Below are positions 29,739 to 39,193 of a DNA stretch of 64,000 nucleotides, piece after piece (position 1 is the first letter of the stretch; each line of letters starts with the position of its first letter). Under the pieces are notes generated by a model. The model was not told the DNA's origin, made no database searches, and saw only the letters and a list, made by a program, of their open reading frames with translations. The stretch is from positions 53,413-117,412 of the forward strand of contig JAHDKO010000002.1 in assembly GCA_018436855.1 (NCBI GenBank), written 5' to 3'. Source of the DNA: Deltaproteobacteria bacterium. Lineage in GTDB: Bacteria; Desulfobacterota; Desulfomonilia; UBA1062. Made by a program: the position numbers and the translations under genes.

Positions 29739-31064
29739 TCACTGCGCGCTCACATCGATCGCATCGATGAGAACCGACGGGCACAACACGTCGCCGAATT
29801 CACGGACGTCGGTGCCCACAGCCATAACCCTCGAAAACAATTCATAGATATTACCCGAAATAGCCGCCTCCCGAACGGGATAGAGCGGTGCGCCCTCTTC
29901 CATGAGTAGTCCGCTTACCCCCACGGAGAATTCTCCTGTTATAGGATTCGCTGTATGCATGCCCATAATATCGGTAATTTTCAAAACCCTCTTTAATCCT
30001 TTGAGATTCCGCATCATATCTTCAGTCCCTGGCTCCATGCACAGGTGGCGTACTCCTGATGTCGGCATGGCCCGGTATCCCCCCCGCAGAGAACTTCCCG
30101 TCGATGATGTCCCTGCCACGCGCCCCCAGTAACTATCGTAAATAAAAGCAAGAATAGTGCCATCATCCACCAGGACGGTTTCCCTCGACCGCACGCCTTC
30201 TCCGTCGAAAGGAGATGCGTCTGCGGCCCGTTTGTCCAGCGGGTTGTCGGTGAGCCTCACTGCATCAGAAAAGTACTTCTGCCCTTTTTTGTCCCCGATA
30301 AAAGACTTCCCCTTGATCACGTTCTCCCCGACAAAGGCATCGGATATGAAATCGAGCATCTGGGCGGTGGTGGTGTTATCGAAGAGTACGGGTATCTTGA
30401 CAGTCTGCATCGTCTTTGCCTGCAGCATTTCCGTAGCCCTTAGGGCCGCCTGTCTCCCGACCTTTTCAACATCGATATCACTCAAGTGGTGGCTGAAGTC
30501 GAACTCGTAGCCGGATTGGCTGTCGTCATCCTGCTTTGCCACAACCATAATCGAGGCCGATGTGATTGACAGCCTGGTGGATGCATCTATTCCATGGGAG
30601 TTCATGATGCTCACCCGGGAAACGGTCCGTGAAAACGATGCCTTGCGGACCTGATGGATCCTGCTGTCCGCATCACGGGCAGATTGTTCCAAGGAGACCG
30701 CCCTCGCGATGCAATCCTCAGCGGCAAGCCGGCCGACCGCGGGATCCAGGATATCCATCTCTTCGTACCCCTGCTGCCGGGGCGGCAAATGGTTGTTTTT
30801 ATCCTTGAACTGATATCGTGCAGAGGTGAACGCTGCATCCACCAGCTCTGCGGTGGGCTCAGCCCCGTAGGCAAAGCCCATGGCGCCGTCGATGATCAGC
30901 CGGACCCCGACTCCGGACTCTCTCGACTTGCTCAGAGAGCCCATGGCGCCTTCTTTCGACTCGGCGCGGATGGTATCGGAGTCCGTGCCGTATATTTCGA
31001 AATCCTCGATGGAGCGTTTTTTCAGGAGGTCATAGATTTTTTCGATTTTGGTTTCCAGTTCCAT
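29739..31064 (-). CDS. pmbA: PmbA/TldE-type protease-family subunit
   Basis: The 441-residue protein belongs to the TldD/PmbA family. It has FEIYGTDSDTIRAESKEG at the start, VGVRLIIDGAMGFAYG, a DDGTILAFIYDSYWGRVAG segment, and a C-terminal SVGVSGLLMEEGAPLYPVREAAISGN. The HExxxH zinc motif of TldD is not present, so it should be the PmbA (TldE) partner that pairs with a TldD encoded elsewhere. Such pairs degrade antitoxins or mature peptide natural products. No TldD is in the window. It is 3 bases downstream of argA and likely co-transcribed. Confidence 0.85.
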   Translation of the reverse strand: MELETKIEKIYDLLKKRSIEDFEIYGTDSDTIRAESKEGAMGSLSKSRESGVGVRLIIDGAMGFAYGAEPTAELVDAAFTSARYQFKDKNNHLPPRQQGYEEMDILDPAVGRLAAEDCIARAVSLEQSARDADSRIHQVRKASFSRTVSRVSIMNSHGIDASTRLSITSASIMVVAKQDDDSQSGYEFDFSHHLSDIDVEKVGRQAALRATEMLQAKTMQTVKIPVLFDNTTTAQMLDFISDAFVGENVIKGKSFIGDKKGQKYFSDAVRLTDNPLDKRAADASPFDGEGVRSRETVLVDDGTILAFIYDSYWGRVAGTSSTGSSLRGGYRAMPTSGVRHLCMEPGTEDMMRNLKGLKRVLKITDIMGMHTANPITGEFSVGVSGLLMEEGAPLYPVREAAISGNIYELFSRVMAVGTDVREFGDVLCPSVLIDAIDVSAQ

Positions 31065-31067
31065 TAT

Positions 31068-31535
31068 TTATCCCTCGATCCGGTAGATAAGTGCCGTTTC
31101 TCGACAATCCGGGAAATACTGGCAATGGATACAATCCGCCCAGATCTTGTTGGGCAAGGTGGATTTGTCTATCTCGTGGAAACCCATTTTCTTGAAGAAA
31201 TCGGGAACATATGTCAAGGTGAACAAGGTCTTCAGACGCAGGTCCGCGGCCTCGCGGATGCATGCCTTTACCATCTCCCGCCCTATTCCTGTGCCCTGAT
31301 ACTCTTTTTTCACGGCCAGCGTTCTGATCTCGGCAAGGTCAAGCCAGGAAACCTGCAAGGCGCAGCAGCCGATGATACTCTGTTGGTCTTGGCCGTCCTC
31401 GGTCGTCACCCAGAAATCTCTGACGCCGGTAAAGAGTGAATGCAGGGACTTCGGAAGCATCAACCCCTGTTTTACGTAAGGATCGATCAGGTTCTTGATA
31501 TCTGAAACTTCATTCACCAGTAGTTTTCGTATCAT
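31068..31535 (-). CDS. argA: Short GNAT-type N-acetylglutamate synthase
   Basis: The 155-residue GNAT acetyltransferase has the acetyl-CoA loop VKKEYQGTGIGREMV near residue 75-90 and FKKMGFHEID near 115. The C-terminus LPNKIWADCIHCQYFPDC carries a Cys-x2-Cys-x5-Cys cluster. This tail is what I recall for the short ArgA-type amino-acid acetyltransferases of Deltaproteobacteria, which lack the kinase-like domain of E. coli ArgA. It probably starts arginine synthesis with argJ, 5 kb downstream on the same strand. The ATG lacks a clear ribosome binding site. Confidence 0.8.
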   Translation of the reverse strand: MIRKLLVNEVSDIKNLIDPYVKQGLMLPKSLHSLFTGVRDFWVTTEDGQDQQSIIGCCALQVSWLDLAEIRTLAVKKEYQGTGIGREMVKACIREAADLRLKTLFTLTYVPDFFKKMGFHEIDKSTLPNKIWADCIHCQYFPDCRETALIYRIEG

Positions 31536-31703
31536 ATCAAATTATCCAAAAAAATGTTTTTTACCTAGAGCACCGGCAGGAGGAAAAGTCAAACCGGAAT
31601 ATGGTCATCTAGGATGTCAATTCTGCGTATCAGAGAAGGAATGCTTTCCAAAAGCGCTTCTTCTCTCCCATTTTCATTGCCGGGTGGTTCGGCCGTTTTT
31701 TTC

Positions 31704-33341
31704 CTACAACCCGATGAGCTCTTTCGCGTGCCTGATAACCGCCGGAGAAGGGGTTTCTCCCCCCATCATGCGCGCCAGCTCCATGGCCCTGTCCATATCT
31801 TTCACCTCCTGAATCGTGGAGATCGTTGTCCCGTCATCAGCATTCTTCATGATCACGAAGTGCGAGTCCGCAACCGACGCAACCTGGTGGAGGTGAGTTA
31901 CCACAATGGACTGCGCATGACCGGAGAGCTCCTTGAGCCTTTTCGCGATCACCAGGGCGGTCTGACCGCTGATGCCGGAATCGATCTCGTCAAAGATAAG
32001 GGTGCCCTCCTGCGAGGCCTTCTGATGAACCTTTATAGCGAGCATGATCCGGCTCAGCTCGCCTCCTGATGCGATCTTAGCGAGTGAGAGGGGTTTATGG
32101 CCAACGTTGGTGGAAATCAGAAACTCTCCTTTCAGGACGGCACCGGGAGTGGCCGGACAGCCCTTGTCGTCGATCACGAGCTCTCCGACCCCGGACGAGT
32201 CTGCCTGTACAACGTGAAACTCGGCCCCCGGCATTCCCAGGTCATGGAGGTCTTTGTTGATTTTTTTGCAGAATTCCCGGGCAAAGGTGCCGCGTTTTTC
32301 CATAAACCCCTTCAGGAGATCCTCATACTCGGCCGTTGCTGATGAAACGGCCTCTCTGGCCTGCCGGATCGCCTGATTCGAGTCCTCGGCAAGGGCAAGC
32401 CGGCTCTCCAGCTCGAGCTTCAGGTCGATCAGGCCCTGTTCGTCGGTCCGGTGCTTTCTTTTGAGGTCCTGGATGAAATGGAGCCTTTCCTCCAGGGCCT
32501 CGATCGTCTCCGGGTCGTACTCGTCGTAGGCAGCCGTTTTCGCTCTGAGCGCCATGCTGATGTCTTCGACCCCGGCGGAGATATCATCGAGAGACTGGAG
32601 CAGGGAACCGAGTTCGCGGTCCATGGACGCGGCCCGGGAGAGATGATCCCGCGTCAGGCCGAGAAGCTCCACCACCGATGATGCACCCGAGTAGAGCATC
32701 TCCTCTGCCTGATGCGTGCAGTGTTTCAGATCTGCAGACCCCCTGACGAGGTTCAGCTCTGCCGCGAGCTCGTCCTCGAGCCCCGGGGTGATCTCGACGG
32801 ACATGAGCTCCCCGAGGGCGAACAGGAGATCTTCGCGCTCCTCACGATATCGCTCGGCCGAACGCTCGAGGCCCTGCAAAGAGCTCACGGCATGGCACAG
32901 GATCTCGTAGGCTTCGTTCACACGGTCTCTCGACAGCCCGGCAAGGCTCTCGAGAATGCCCATCTGCTGCACGGGATTGAGGAGGTCCTGGTATTCGTGC
33001 TGCCCGTATATGGTTATCAGGTTCGATGTGATGTCGGCAAGGCCGGCCGCAGTGGCCAGCTTCCCGTCAATATAACACCGGCTGGAACCGGTGGGATAGA
33101 TCTCCCTTCGTACGACCATTTCCTTCCCCGAAATGGTGAACAGCGCCTCTATGCTTGTCTTTGGGGCACCCGGGCGTACCAGATCCTGGCTCGCCTTTGA
33201 ACCCATGAGGAGCGTCAGCGCACCGAGGACCAGGGACTTTCCCGCGCCGGTTTCGCCGGTGATGCAGTTCAGCCCTTGTCTGAAATCGATCTCGATCTCG
33301 TCGAAGATCGCCATGGAGGAGATTTTCAGGAAATCGATCAT
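31704..33341 (-). CDS. recN: DNA repair protein RecN
   Basis: RecN is an SMC-like protein that acts early at double-strand breaks. Walker A is GETGAGKSLVLGAL near residue 30, there is a long coiled-coil middle (about 150-365), and the C-terminal half has the ABC signature SGGELSRIMLAIK, Walker B TLIFDEIDSGISG and a terminal VTHLHQVASVAD. The 545-residue length is normal. The ATG overlaps the nadK stop by 4 bases (ATGA), the frequent nadK-recN pairing. It is followed by about 168 bases before argA. Confidence 0.96.
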   Translation of the reverse strand: MIDFLKISSMAIFDEIEIDFRQGLNCITGETGAGKSLVLGALTLLMGSKASQDLVRPGAPKTSIEALFTISGKEMVVRREIYPTGSSRCYIDGKLATAAGLADITSNLITIYGQHEYQDLLNPVQQMGILESLAGLSRDRVNEAYEILCHAVSSLQGLERSAERYREEREDLLFALGELMSVEITPGLEDELAAELNLVRGSADLKHCTHQAEEMLYSGASSVVELLGLTRDHLSRAASMDRELGSLLQSLDDISAGVEDISMALRAKTAAYDEYDPETIEALEERLHFIQDLKRKHRTDEQGLIDLKLELESRLALAEDSNQAIRQAREAVSSATAEYEDLLKGFMEKRGTFAREFCKKINKDLHDLGMPGAEFHVVQADSSGVGELVIDDKGCPATPGAVLKGEFLISTNVGHKPLSLAKIASGGELSRIMLAIKVHQKASQEGTLIFDEIDSGISGQTALVIAKRLKELSGHAQSIVVTHLHQVASVADSHFVIMKNADDGTTISTIQEVKDMDRAMELARMMGGETPSPAVIRHAKELIGL

Positions 33342-34186
33342 CTCTCCTGCCAGCCGAGCTTGGTCCTCAATATTTCAAAATAATCCCTCTGGGGAAATCT
33401 CAAGATGTTAGCCTGGTAATTTCCTCTTTTCACGATGAGCCTGTCCTCGGCCACGAGCGGGAAGCCACGCTGCCCGTCAAGGGTCAGATAAATATTATCC
33501 GAGCGTTTCCCGGACTTGATCACGATGATCACCTCCTGGGAGTCCGGCAGGACGATACTCCTGTTCGAAAGGACGTGCGGACAGATGGGCGTGAGAATGA
33601 TGGCGTCGACCTGCGGGTGGACGATGGGCCCGCCCGTCGCGAGGTTATAGGCGGTGGACCCCGTGGGCGTCGACACGATGAGACCGTCCGCCCGGTAGCA
33701 GGTGATGAAGGTGGAGTCGGTCCACACCTCGATGTCGATGATCCGCGCAAGGGCGCCCTTGTTGATCACCACGTCGTTGAGCACGTGCTGGGATGTAATG
33801 GTCCGTCCTTCCCTGATCAGGGTTGACTCGAACATGGTCCGCTCTTCCTGAACGAACTCACCGGCGAGGACCGCCTCGAGCGCCGCATATACCTCGTCTT
33901 CCGTCACCTCGGTGAGGAAGCCCAGATAGCCCATGTGCACTCCGAGGATGGGGGTCTGCCTGCCTGCCGACATCCAGATGGCCCTCAGGATGGTTCCGTC
34001 TCCGCCGATGGCGATGAGCAGGTCGGCCTTCTCCCAGGGAGGAGCGGTATGTCTCATGCCGAGGTGACTTCCCAGATGATCCTCCACGAGACATTCGTAT
34101 CCCTTTGCCTGTATCCATTCACGAACGCGTCCCGCGAGATTGAGGGCGCCAATGTTGTCTTCTTTACAGATAATCCCGAAAATCAT
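33338..34186 (-). CDS. nadK: NAD kinase
   Basis: NAD kinase phosphorylates NAD to NADP. The 282-residue protein has the GGDGTILRA motif near residue 60, the LNDVVINKG segment, and TPTGSTAYNLATGGPIVHP near 175, all family hallmarks. It is cytoplasmic. Start ATG 34186 gives MIFGIICKEDN. It overlaps recN by 4 bases and is 73 bases from the 23S methyltransferase gene upstream, so it may share that transcript. Confidence 0.96.
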   Translation of the reverse strand: MIFGIICKEDNIGALNLAGRVREWIQAKGYECLVEDHLGSHLGMRHTAPPWEKADLLIAIGGDGTILRAIWMSAGRQTPILGVHMGYLGFLTEVTEDEVYAALEAVLAGEFVQEERTMFESTLIREGRTITSQHVLNDVVINKGALARIIDIEVWTDSTFITCYRADGLIVSTPTGSTAYNLATGGPIVHPQVDAIILTPICPHVLSNRSIVLPDSQEVIIVIKSGKRSDNIYLTLDGQRGFPLVAEDRLIVKRGNYQANILRFPQRDYFEILRTKLGWQER

Positions 34187-34259
34187 CAGAAACCATATAC
34201 TCTTGAGACGAAAATTTTGTCTAGAACAAAAAGCACGGGCATGGTTCCACGGCCAGATC

Positions 34260-35552
34260 TCAGCGCTCGAGGTATGCGACCGACTCGATATGGTAGGTCT
34301 GCGGAAACATGTCGAACATCTTGACCTGCTTCAGGGTGAAACCGGCCTTGCACAGCACGGAGAGATCTCTTGCCAGGGTGCTCGGATTGCACGAAATATA
34401 GACGATGCGTGAGGACCGAAGCTCCGGCAGAACCTTCACGACTTCCTTGGCGCCCTCCCGCGGAGGGTCCATGACCACGGTATCGAAACCGACCGACTCA
34501 TCACGGATAGAGGTGACCGCCTTCAGCGCGTCCAAGGCGAGAAACTTGACATTTCCGGCCTGATTCTTCTTCGCGCTCACCCTGCCTAAGGAGGTGAGTT
34601 TCGGGCTCCGCTCGATGGCGATCACCTCGGATGCCACAAAAGAGAGAGGAATGCTGAAATTCCCGCTCCCGCCGTAGAGGTCCAGGATTTTCTCCGAACC
34701 CTCGGCCAGGCTCATCACGTGCTCTACGAGCGCCGTATTCGCCTGCATGTTCGCCTGGATGAAATCCCCGAACGAACAGCTCAGGTGAACCTCACGCCCG
34801 GTAAGCGGCAGGGAATACCGGCAGAAACGCTGCCCGAGGACATGGTCGCTCCTCCGGGAACCGAAAACGACAAGGGAAAGCCCGGTGATATCGAGCTCGC
34901 GGTACATGAACTCCATGGTCTTCAGCGCATTCCGGTGAACGTTCCCCCTGCACCTGAACTGCAGGATGCTCTCGTCCTGTGGTGAGTGCACCTCGATCGA
35001 ATGAAGCCCGGGTATGGGATTCGTCCGGAGGACCTCCCGCACTCCGGAGATGATCTCGCTCACCCGCGGCCTGAGCACCGGGCATTCGTCCAGATCGATG
35101 ATCTTCTTCGTGCCCTTCTGGAAAAACCCCTGAACAAACTCGGGATCATTGCCGCACTGGAGGGTTGCATGCCCCCGATAGCCATACTGGAGGGGCGAAG
35201 GCACGGCCTGGATATGCCCGGGTATCTGGAGGTGAAGATGTTTCGCGATTTCGTCCCGGAGGATCACGGCCTTCCACTTGATTTGCTCCGGATACGAAAG
35301 GTGTTGCCAGTCGCAGCCTCCACACAGGGTAAAGTGCGGGCATTCGGGTTCGACCCGGTGCGGTGAAGCCTTGAGCAGCGCCGTTGCATTGGCAATGCAA
35401 TATGATGCATGCTCCTTTTCAACGCGAACCTGCACGTGCTCGGAGGGCAGGACCATGGGAACGAACACTACCTTGCCGTCTTCTCTTCTTCCCACCCCCC
35501 TGCCCCCATAGGACAGGGAGTCAATAGTTATCGTAAATTCGTCTGTATCCAT
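34260..35552 (-). CDS. rlmD: 23S rRNA (uracil-C5) methyltransferase, RlmD/TrmA family
   Basis: The 430-residue protein opens with a TRAM domain (about 1-60, SYGGRGVG). A four-Cys Fe-S cluster follows, with CPHFTLCGGCDWQH and a further Cys in DECPVLRP. The SAM domain has FGDFIQANMQANTALVEH and DLYGGSGNFSIP, the catalytic Cys lies in ISCNPSTLARD and the Glu near the end is in TYHIESVA. The family includes RlmD (U1939), RlmC (U747) and TrmA; the exact site cannot be read by eye, so the symbol is provisional. It is divergent from dedA. Confidence 0.85.
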   Translation of the reverse strand: MDTDEFTITIDSLSYGGRGVGRREDGKVVFVPMVLPSEHVQVRVEKEHASYCIANATALLKASPHRVEPECPHFTLCGGCDWQHLSYPEQIKWKAVILRDEIAKHLHLQIPGHIQAVPSPLQYGYRGHATLQCGNDPEFVQGFFQKGTKKIIDLDECPVLRPRVSEIISGVREVLRTNPIPGLHSIEVHSPQDESILQFRCRGNVHRNALKTMEFMYRELDITGLSLVVFGSRRSDHVLGQRFCRYSLPLTGREVHLSCSFGDFIQANMQANTALVEHVMSLAEGSEKILDLYGGSGNFSIPLSFVASEVIAIERSPKLTSLGRVSAKKNQAGNVKFLALDALKAVTSIRDESVGFDTVVMDPPREGAKEVVKVLPELRSSRIVYISCNPSTLARDLSVLCKAGFTLKQVKMFDMFPQTYHIESVAYLER

Positions 35553-35631
35553 CTTGATAGATTGTCAAATCGACACGCACGGGAAATGCATGTTTTTCTC
35601 TTGTCACGAATGTAATCACATAATGCAAATA

Positions 35632-35660
35632 TTGCAACGGGAATCTTCTTCTTATATAGT
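35632..35660 (+). promoter_or_regulatory. Promoter of dedA
   Basis: TTGCAA at 35632-35637 and TATAGT at 35655-35660, spacer 17. The predicted transcript start falls almost on the dedA ATG at 35669. Confidence 0.5.
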
Positions 35661-35668
35661 GCGCCGTT

Positions 35669-36304
35669 ATGGAACTGATCGTAGCCTGGCTGGTAGAGAC
35701 CATCGGAAGATTGGGATACCCCGGTATCATCGCACTGATGTTCCTCGAAAGCTCCTTCTTCCCCTTCCCCAGCGAGGTGGTGGTGCCGCCTGCAGGCTAT
35801 CTCGCCTCCCAGGGGCACATGAACATCTACCTGGTGGTGCTCTGTGGAATCCTGGGAAGTCTTCTGGGTGCATTCTTCAACTATCTGATCGCTCTGTGGC
35901 TCGGCAGACCCCTGCTCACGAAATATGGAAAATATTTTTTCCTGACCCCCGAGCGATTCCAGAAGGTCGATCGTTTCTTCCTCAACCATGGCGAGATCAG
36001 CACTTTCGTCTGCCGGCTCATTCCCGGCATCCGCCAATACATATCCTTTCCAGCGGGCCTTGCCAGGATGAACCTTCTGAAGTTCTCTCTCTACACCGCC
36101 TTGGGAGCGGGCATCTGGGTCGTGGTGCTGGCGTGGATCGGATACCTGGTGGGGAATAACATGGCGCTCGTGAAGCAGTACTCCCACCATGCTACGCTCG
36201 CACTCATCGCGGGGATCGTCGTGCTCCTGGTCATTTACATCTACCGATTTCTGGCAAGGAGGAAAAACAGGCCTCAGATGCCGCAAAACCAGGATTGTGA
36301 ATGA
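35669..36304 (+). CDS. DedA family membrane protein
   Basis: The 211-residue inner-membrane protein has at least four hydrophobic segments. Family motifs include [22 protein letters not shown] near residue 25-45 and [21 protein letters not shown] near 112-132, with Glu and Arg residues needed for function in E. coli DedA proteins. These proteins support membrane potential and lipid scrambling (polymyxin resistance). The basic C-terminus (RRKNRPQ) is probably cytoplasmic. No ribosome binding site precedes the ATG, and the predicted promoter start is nearly at the ATG, hinting at a leaderless message. The window's other VTT protein (8529-9281) is a distant relative. Confidence 0.9.
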   Translation: MELIVAWLVETIGRLGYPGIIALMFLESSFFPFPSEVVVPPAGYLASQGHMNIYLVVLCGILGSLLGAFFNYLIALWLGRPLLTKYGKYFFLTPERFQKVDRFFLNHGEISTFVCRLIPGIRQYISFPAGLARMNLLKFSLYTALGAGIWVVVLAWIGYLVGNNMALVKQYSHHATLALIAGIVVLLVIYIYRFLARRKNRPQMPQNQDCE

Positions 36305-36404
36305 TGTCTCAGTTTTGAGAAAGTTATATACAGGCTCCGGCGGATGTCATGGTTTGTAACCTGCCATAGACTAATCATGAATTTACTCTTCTCCTATATT
36401 GCCC

Positions 36405-36434
36405 TTGACATCTGTGAAATATATCAGGTAACTT
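36405..36434 (+). promoter_or_regulatory. Possible promoter of the sigma-factor gene
   Basis: TTGACA at 36405-36410 and TAACTT at 36429-36434 with an 18-base spacer; the -10 match is weak. Confidence 0.3.
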
Positions 36435-36473
36435 TGTAAAGATCGCGTCCTTTTTTTGTTGAAAGGAGGGTCT

Positions 36474-37235
36474 ATGGGGAGTCTGTATTCTTGTTCTGAT
36501 TTAGAGCTCTACACAAAGAGAATTAAGGATTACGATTTACTCACCCCGGAAGAAGAGCTCGATCTCGCCAGGCAGTACCAACAGGGAGACATCGAGGCCG
36601 GCCACACCATCATCACCGCAAATCTCCGTTTCGTCGTCAAGATCGCGCACCCGTATTTTCACCTCGGTTACAGCCCGCTCGAGATCGTACAGGAAGGGAA
36701 CATGGGCCTGGTCAAGGCACTGACCAGGTTTGATCCCGGCATGGGGGTCCGGTTCATCTGCTATGCCATCTGGTGGATAAAGGCCTATATCAAGAACTTT
36801 ATCCACAAGAGCTACCAGGTGCACACCGGAAGGCTTACCCATGCGAAAGGTCTCGTCTCTCTGGACAGCACCATCTCCGGGGATGCCGAAAACAACGAAG
36901 AGGTTCTCCTGGATCATCTTCTCTACCAGGGGCCGGACCAGGACGATCACTATGCGCTGAAAGAGCGGCATGTCTATCTTCTGAAGCTCCTGTCTTCAGA
37001 CCCGCCGATCCTCACGAAACGGGAAGTATACATCATAGAAAAACGATTTTTCCACGATCCTCCCGCAACACTCAAGGACATTGCCACCGAGATCGGGGTG
37101 ACCAGAGAGCGGGTCCGTCAGATCGAGTTGCGTTCGCTCCAGCGGATGAGAACCGCCATGGAGAGAGAACGAGAGGTTCTGGCAGAGGACATCGACATCT
37201 GCCATGCCTACCCCATCCGCAGACAAAGATTCTAA
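36474..37235 (+). CDS. Compact RpoH-like sigma-70 family factor lacking region 3
   Basis: The 253-residue sigma factor starts at ATG 36474 with AAAGGAGGG just upstream (an earlier in-frame start is rejected). Region 2 is clear: LTPEEELDLARQY, ANLRFVVKIA, EIVQEGNMGLVKALTRFDP and AIWWIKAYIKNFI. Region 4.2 has the HTH DIATEIGVTRERVRQIELRSL. RpoH proteins have after region 2 a segment TxAQRKLFFNLR (the RpoH box) and region 3.0-3.1, roughly 55 residues. Here the chain instead goes through HTGRLTHAKGLVSLDSTISG directly to an acidic linker. The frame is continuous, so this is not an obvious frameshift. Function: probably an alternative sigma factor for stress. Confidence 0.85.
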   Translation: MGSLYSCSDLELYTKRIKDYDLLTPEEELDLARQYQQGDIEAGHTIITANLRFVVKIAHPYFHLGYSPLEIVQEGNMGLVKALTRFDPGMGVRFICYAIWWIKAYIKNFIHKSYQVHTGRLTHAKGLVSLDSTISGDAENNEEVLLDHLLYQGPDQDDHYALKERHVYLLKLLSSDPPILTKREVYIIEKRFFHDPPATLKDIATEIGVTRERVRQIELRSLQRMRTAMEREREVLAEDIDICHAYPIRRQRF

Positions 37236-37385
37236 TAACATCCGAGCACCGGCGATAGGAGACTGTCACGCAGCAGCATGGCGTGCAACAGGTTATTGCC
37301 CGGACAGGTCCTCAATGGCAGGGGCATGGAGAGGAACAGCTCCGAAGAGAGATGGTTCGATTGGCGGCGGGTTGTACAGGACTGA

Positions 37386-38735
37386 CTAACGGTTCGAGTG
37401 AGACTCGAACTTGGTCAGCTCCGGTCTCCAGGACAGTTTTATCTCTCCGGTGGGGCCGTTGCGGTGTTTGGCGATGAGAAGCTCTGCGATGCCCTTGTCC
37501 GGGGTGTCGGGGTTGTAAACTTCATCCCGGTAGATAAAACAGATGATATCCGCATCCTGCTCGATTGCGCCGGACTCCCTCAGGTCGGCCATCTGAGGGC
37601 GCTTGTTCTGCCTTTCCTCCACCCTGCGGTTGAGCTGGCTCAGTGCCACGACCGGTATGCCGAACTCTTTTGCAATGGCCTTGAGGCTCCGGGAAATTTC
37701 CGATATCTCCTGTTCTCTCGAATCAGAACGGGAACGCGAGGAGGTCATGAGCTGCAGGTAGTCTATCACCACGAGCCGGATGTCTTCCTGCGCGGCGAGC
37801 CTCCGCAGCTTGCCACGTATCTCCATAGGAGATATCCCGGGCGTATCGTCGATATATAAGGGCGCTTCCGAGAGAATTCCCGATGCATTCAGGAGATTGC
37901 TCCAGTCTTCCTTTTTCAGGAGCGACAGCGAGGAGGCGGATCTCACCAGACTCTGATTGATCTGCGCCTCTGCGGCGAGCATCCTGAGTACCAGCTGTTC
38001 CACTCCCATCTCAAGGGAGAATACCGCCACCGGCAGCTGCTCGGTCACTGCGACATACTGCGCGATGTTCATGGCCAGAGAGGTCTTCCCCATGGATGGC
38101 CTGGCCGCGATGATGATAATATCGGAGGAGTGCAGCCCTCCGAGCAGAAAGTTGTCGAGATCGATGAACCCGGTGGGAACCACCCCCTCGTCGATCTCTC
38201 CTTTGGCCATCCTGCTGAGGTTGTGGTACATGTCCTGCAGCGGAACCCCTACCTTGATCAGCCCGCCCTTCTTGTTCTTGATCTGCTTGTTGATGTCGAA
38301 GATGATCTGCTCGGCATACTCGAGCACCATCGGAACCTCCTCACCGGGGTTCCGGGCGCTCTTGACGATCTCTCCCGCACCGACGATGAGCGAGCGCAGT
38401 ATTGCTTTGTCGCGGATGAGCCGTGCATAATATTCGATATTGGCGGTCGTAGGTATGCGGTCGGCAAGCTGGGCGATGTAGCTCGCGCCCCCGACCTTGT
38501 CCTGCCGGCCGTTGCTCTCGACGGCCTCGGTCAGGGACACCAGGTCGATGGGCAGGCCTTTGTCCACGAGCCGCAGCATCTCCTCGTAGATGATGCGATG
38601 CCGCTCCGCATAGAAATCATCCGGAGAGATAATCTCGGAGATCAGATCGAGTGAGGAGTTCTCCAGCAGCACTCCACCGAGAAGGTACTCTTCTGCTTCT
38701 TTGTTGTGAGGCAGAACCGGCGAAGCGTTCTCCAT
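37386..38735 (-). CDS. dnaB: Replicative DNA helicase
   Basis: DnaB hexamers unwind DNA ahead of the replisome. The 449-residue protein has the N-terminal domain opening LPHNKEAEEYLLGGVLLEN, Walker A ARPSMGKTSLAMNIA near residue 215, a DnaB signature VVIDYLQLM near 325, SQLNRRVEERQNKRP and a C-terminal RDEVYNPD and AKHRNGPTGEIKL. No intein is present. Four bases separate it from rplI. The order rpsF-rpsR-DUF2232-rplI-dnaB is common in Desulfobacterota. Confidence 0.97.
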   Translation of the reverse strand: MENASPVLPHNKEAEEYLLGGVLLENSSLDLISEIISPDDFYAERHRIIYEEMLRLVDKGLPIDLVSLTEAVESNGRQDKVGGASYIAQLADRIPTTANIEYYARLIRDKAILRSLIVGAGEIVKSARNPGEEVPMVLEYAEQIIFDINKQIKNKKGGLIKVGVPLQDMYHNLSRMAKGEIDEGVVPTGFIDLDNFLLGGLHSSDIIIIAARPSMGKTSLAMNIAQYVAVTEQLPVAVFSLEMGVEQLVLRMLAAEAQINQSLVRSASSLSLLKKEDWSNLLNASGILSEAPLYIDDTPGISPMEIRGKLRRLAAQEDIRLVVIDYLQLMTSSRSRSDSREQEISEISRSLKAIAKEFGIPVVALSQLNRRVEERQNKRPQMADLRESGAIEQDADIICFIYRDEVYNPDTPDKGIAELLIAKHRNGPTGEIKLSWRPELTKFESHSNR

Positions 38736-38739
38736 CCGG

Positions 38740-39192
38740 CTATTCCTCGTTCTCTGCTGATACCTCGATCTTGAGCTGCGCGTTGACCCCGGGATAGATC
38801 CTGACCGTCACCTCGTGTGTCCCCACATGGCGGATGGGCTCCGGAAGCACGATCTTCTTCTTGTCCACCTCGAAGCCTTTCTCCTTGAGCGAATCAAAGA
38901 TGTGTGCGGGCGTGATGGAGCCGAAGAGTTTGCCCTCCTGCCCGGTCTTCATGGAATAGTTCAGCGAGACTGACTCGAGTTGCTCGGCAAACTTCTGCGC
39001 ATGCTCCTTGGATTTTGCCTCGGACTTGACCCTGGACTGTATTTTATCTTTGAAGGCCTTGATGTTCTTGTCGGACGCCATGAGCGCAAGACCCTTGGGG
39101 ATCAGGAAATTCCGGGCATATCCGTCTTTTACCTTCACCTCTTGTCCGACACTCCCAATACCTTCAATCGTTTCCAGCAGCACTACCTTCAT
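38740..39192 (-). CDS. rplI: 50S ribosomal protein L9
   Basis: The 150-residue L9 protein has the N-terminal rRNA-binding domain opening MKVVLLETIEGIGSVGQEVKVKDGYARNFLIP, followed by a long connecting helix (KAFKDKIQSRVKSEAKSKEH) and a C-terminal domain with GKLFGSITPAHI. All are typical. AAGGAGAT precedes the ATG. It sits between DUF2232 and dnaB with 1- and 4-base gaps, so the genes are co-transcribed. Confidence 0.97.
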   Translation of the reverse strand: MKVVLLETIEGIGSVGQEVKVKDGYARNFLIPKGLALMASDKNIKAFKDKIQSRVKSEAKSKEHAQKFAEQLESVSLNYSMKTGQEGKLFGSITPAHIFDSLKEKGFEVDKKKIVLPEPIRHVGTHEVTVRIYPGVNAQLKIEVSAENEE

Positions 39193-39193
39193 G

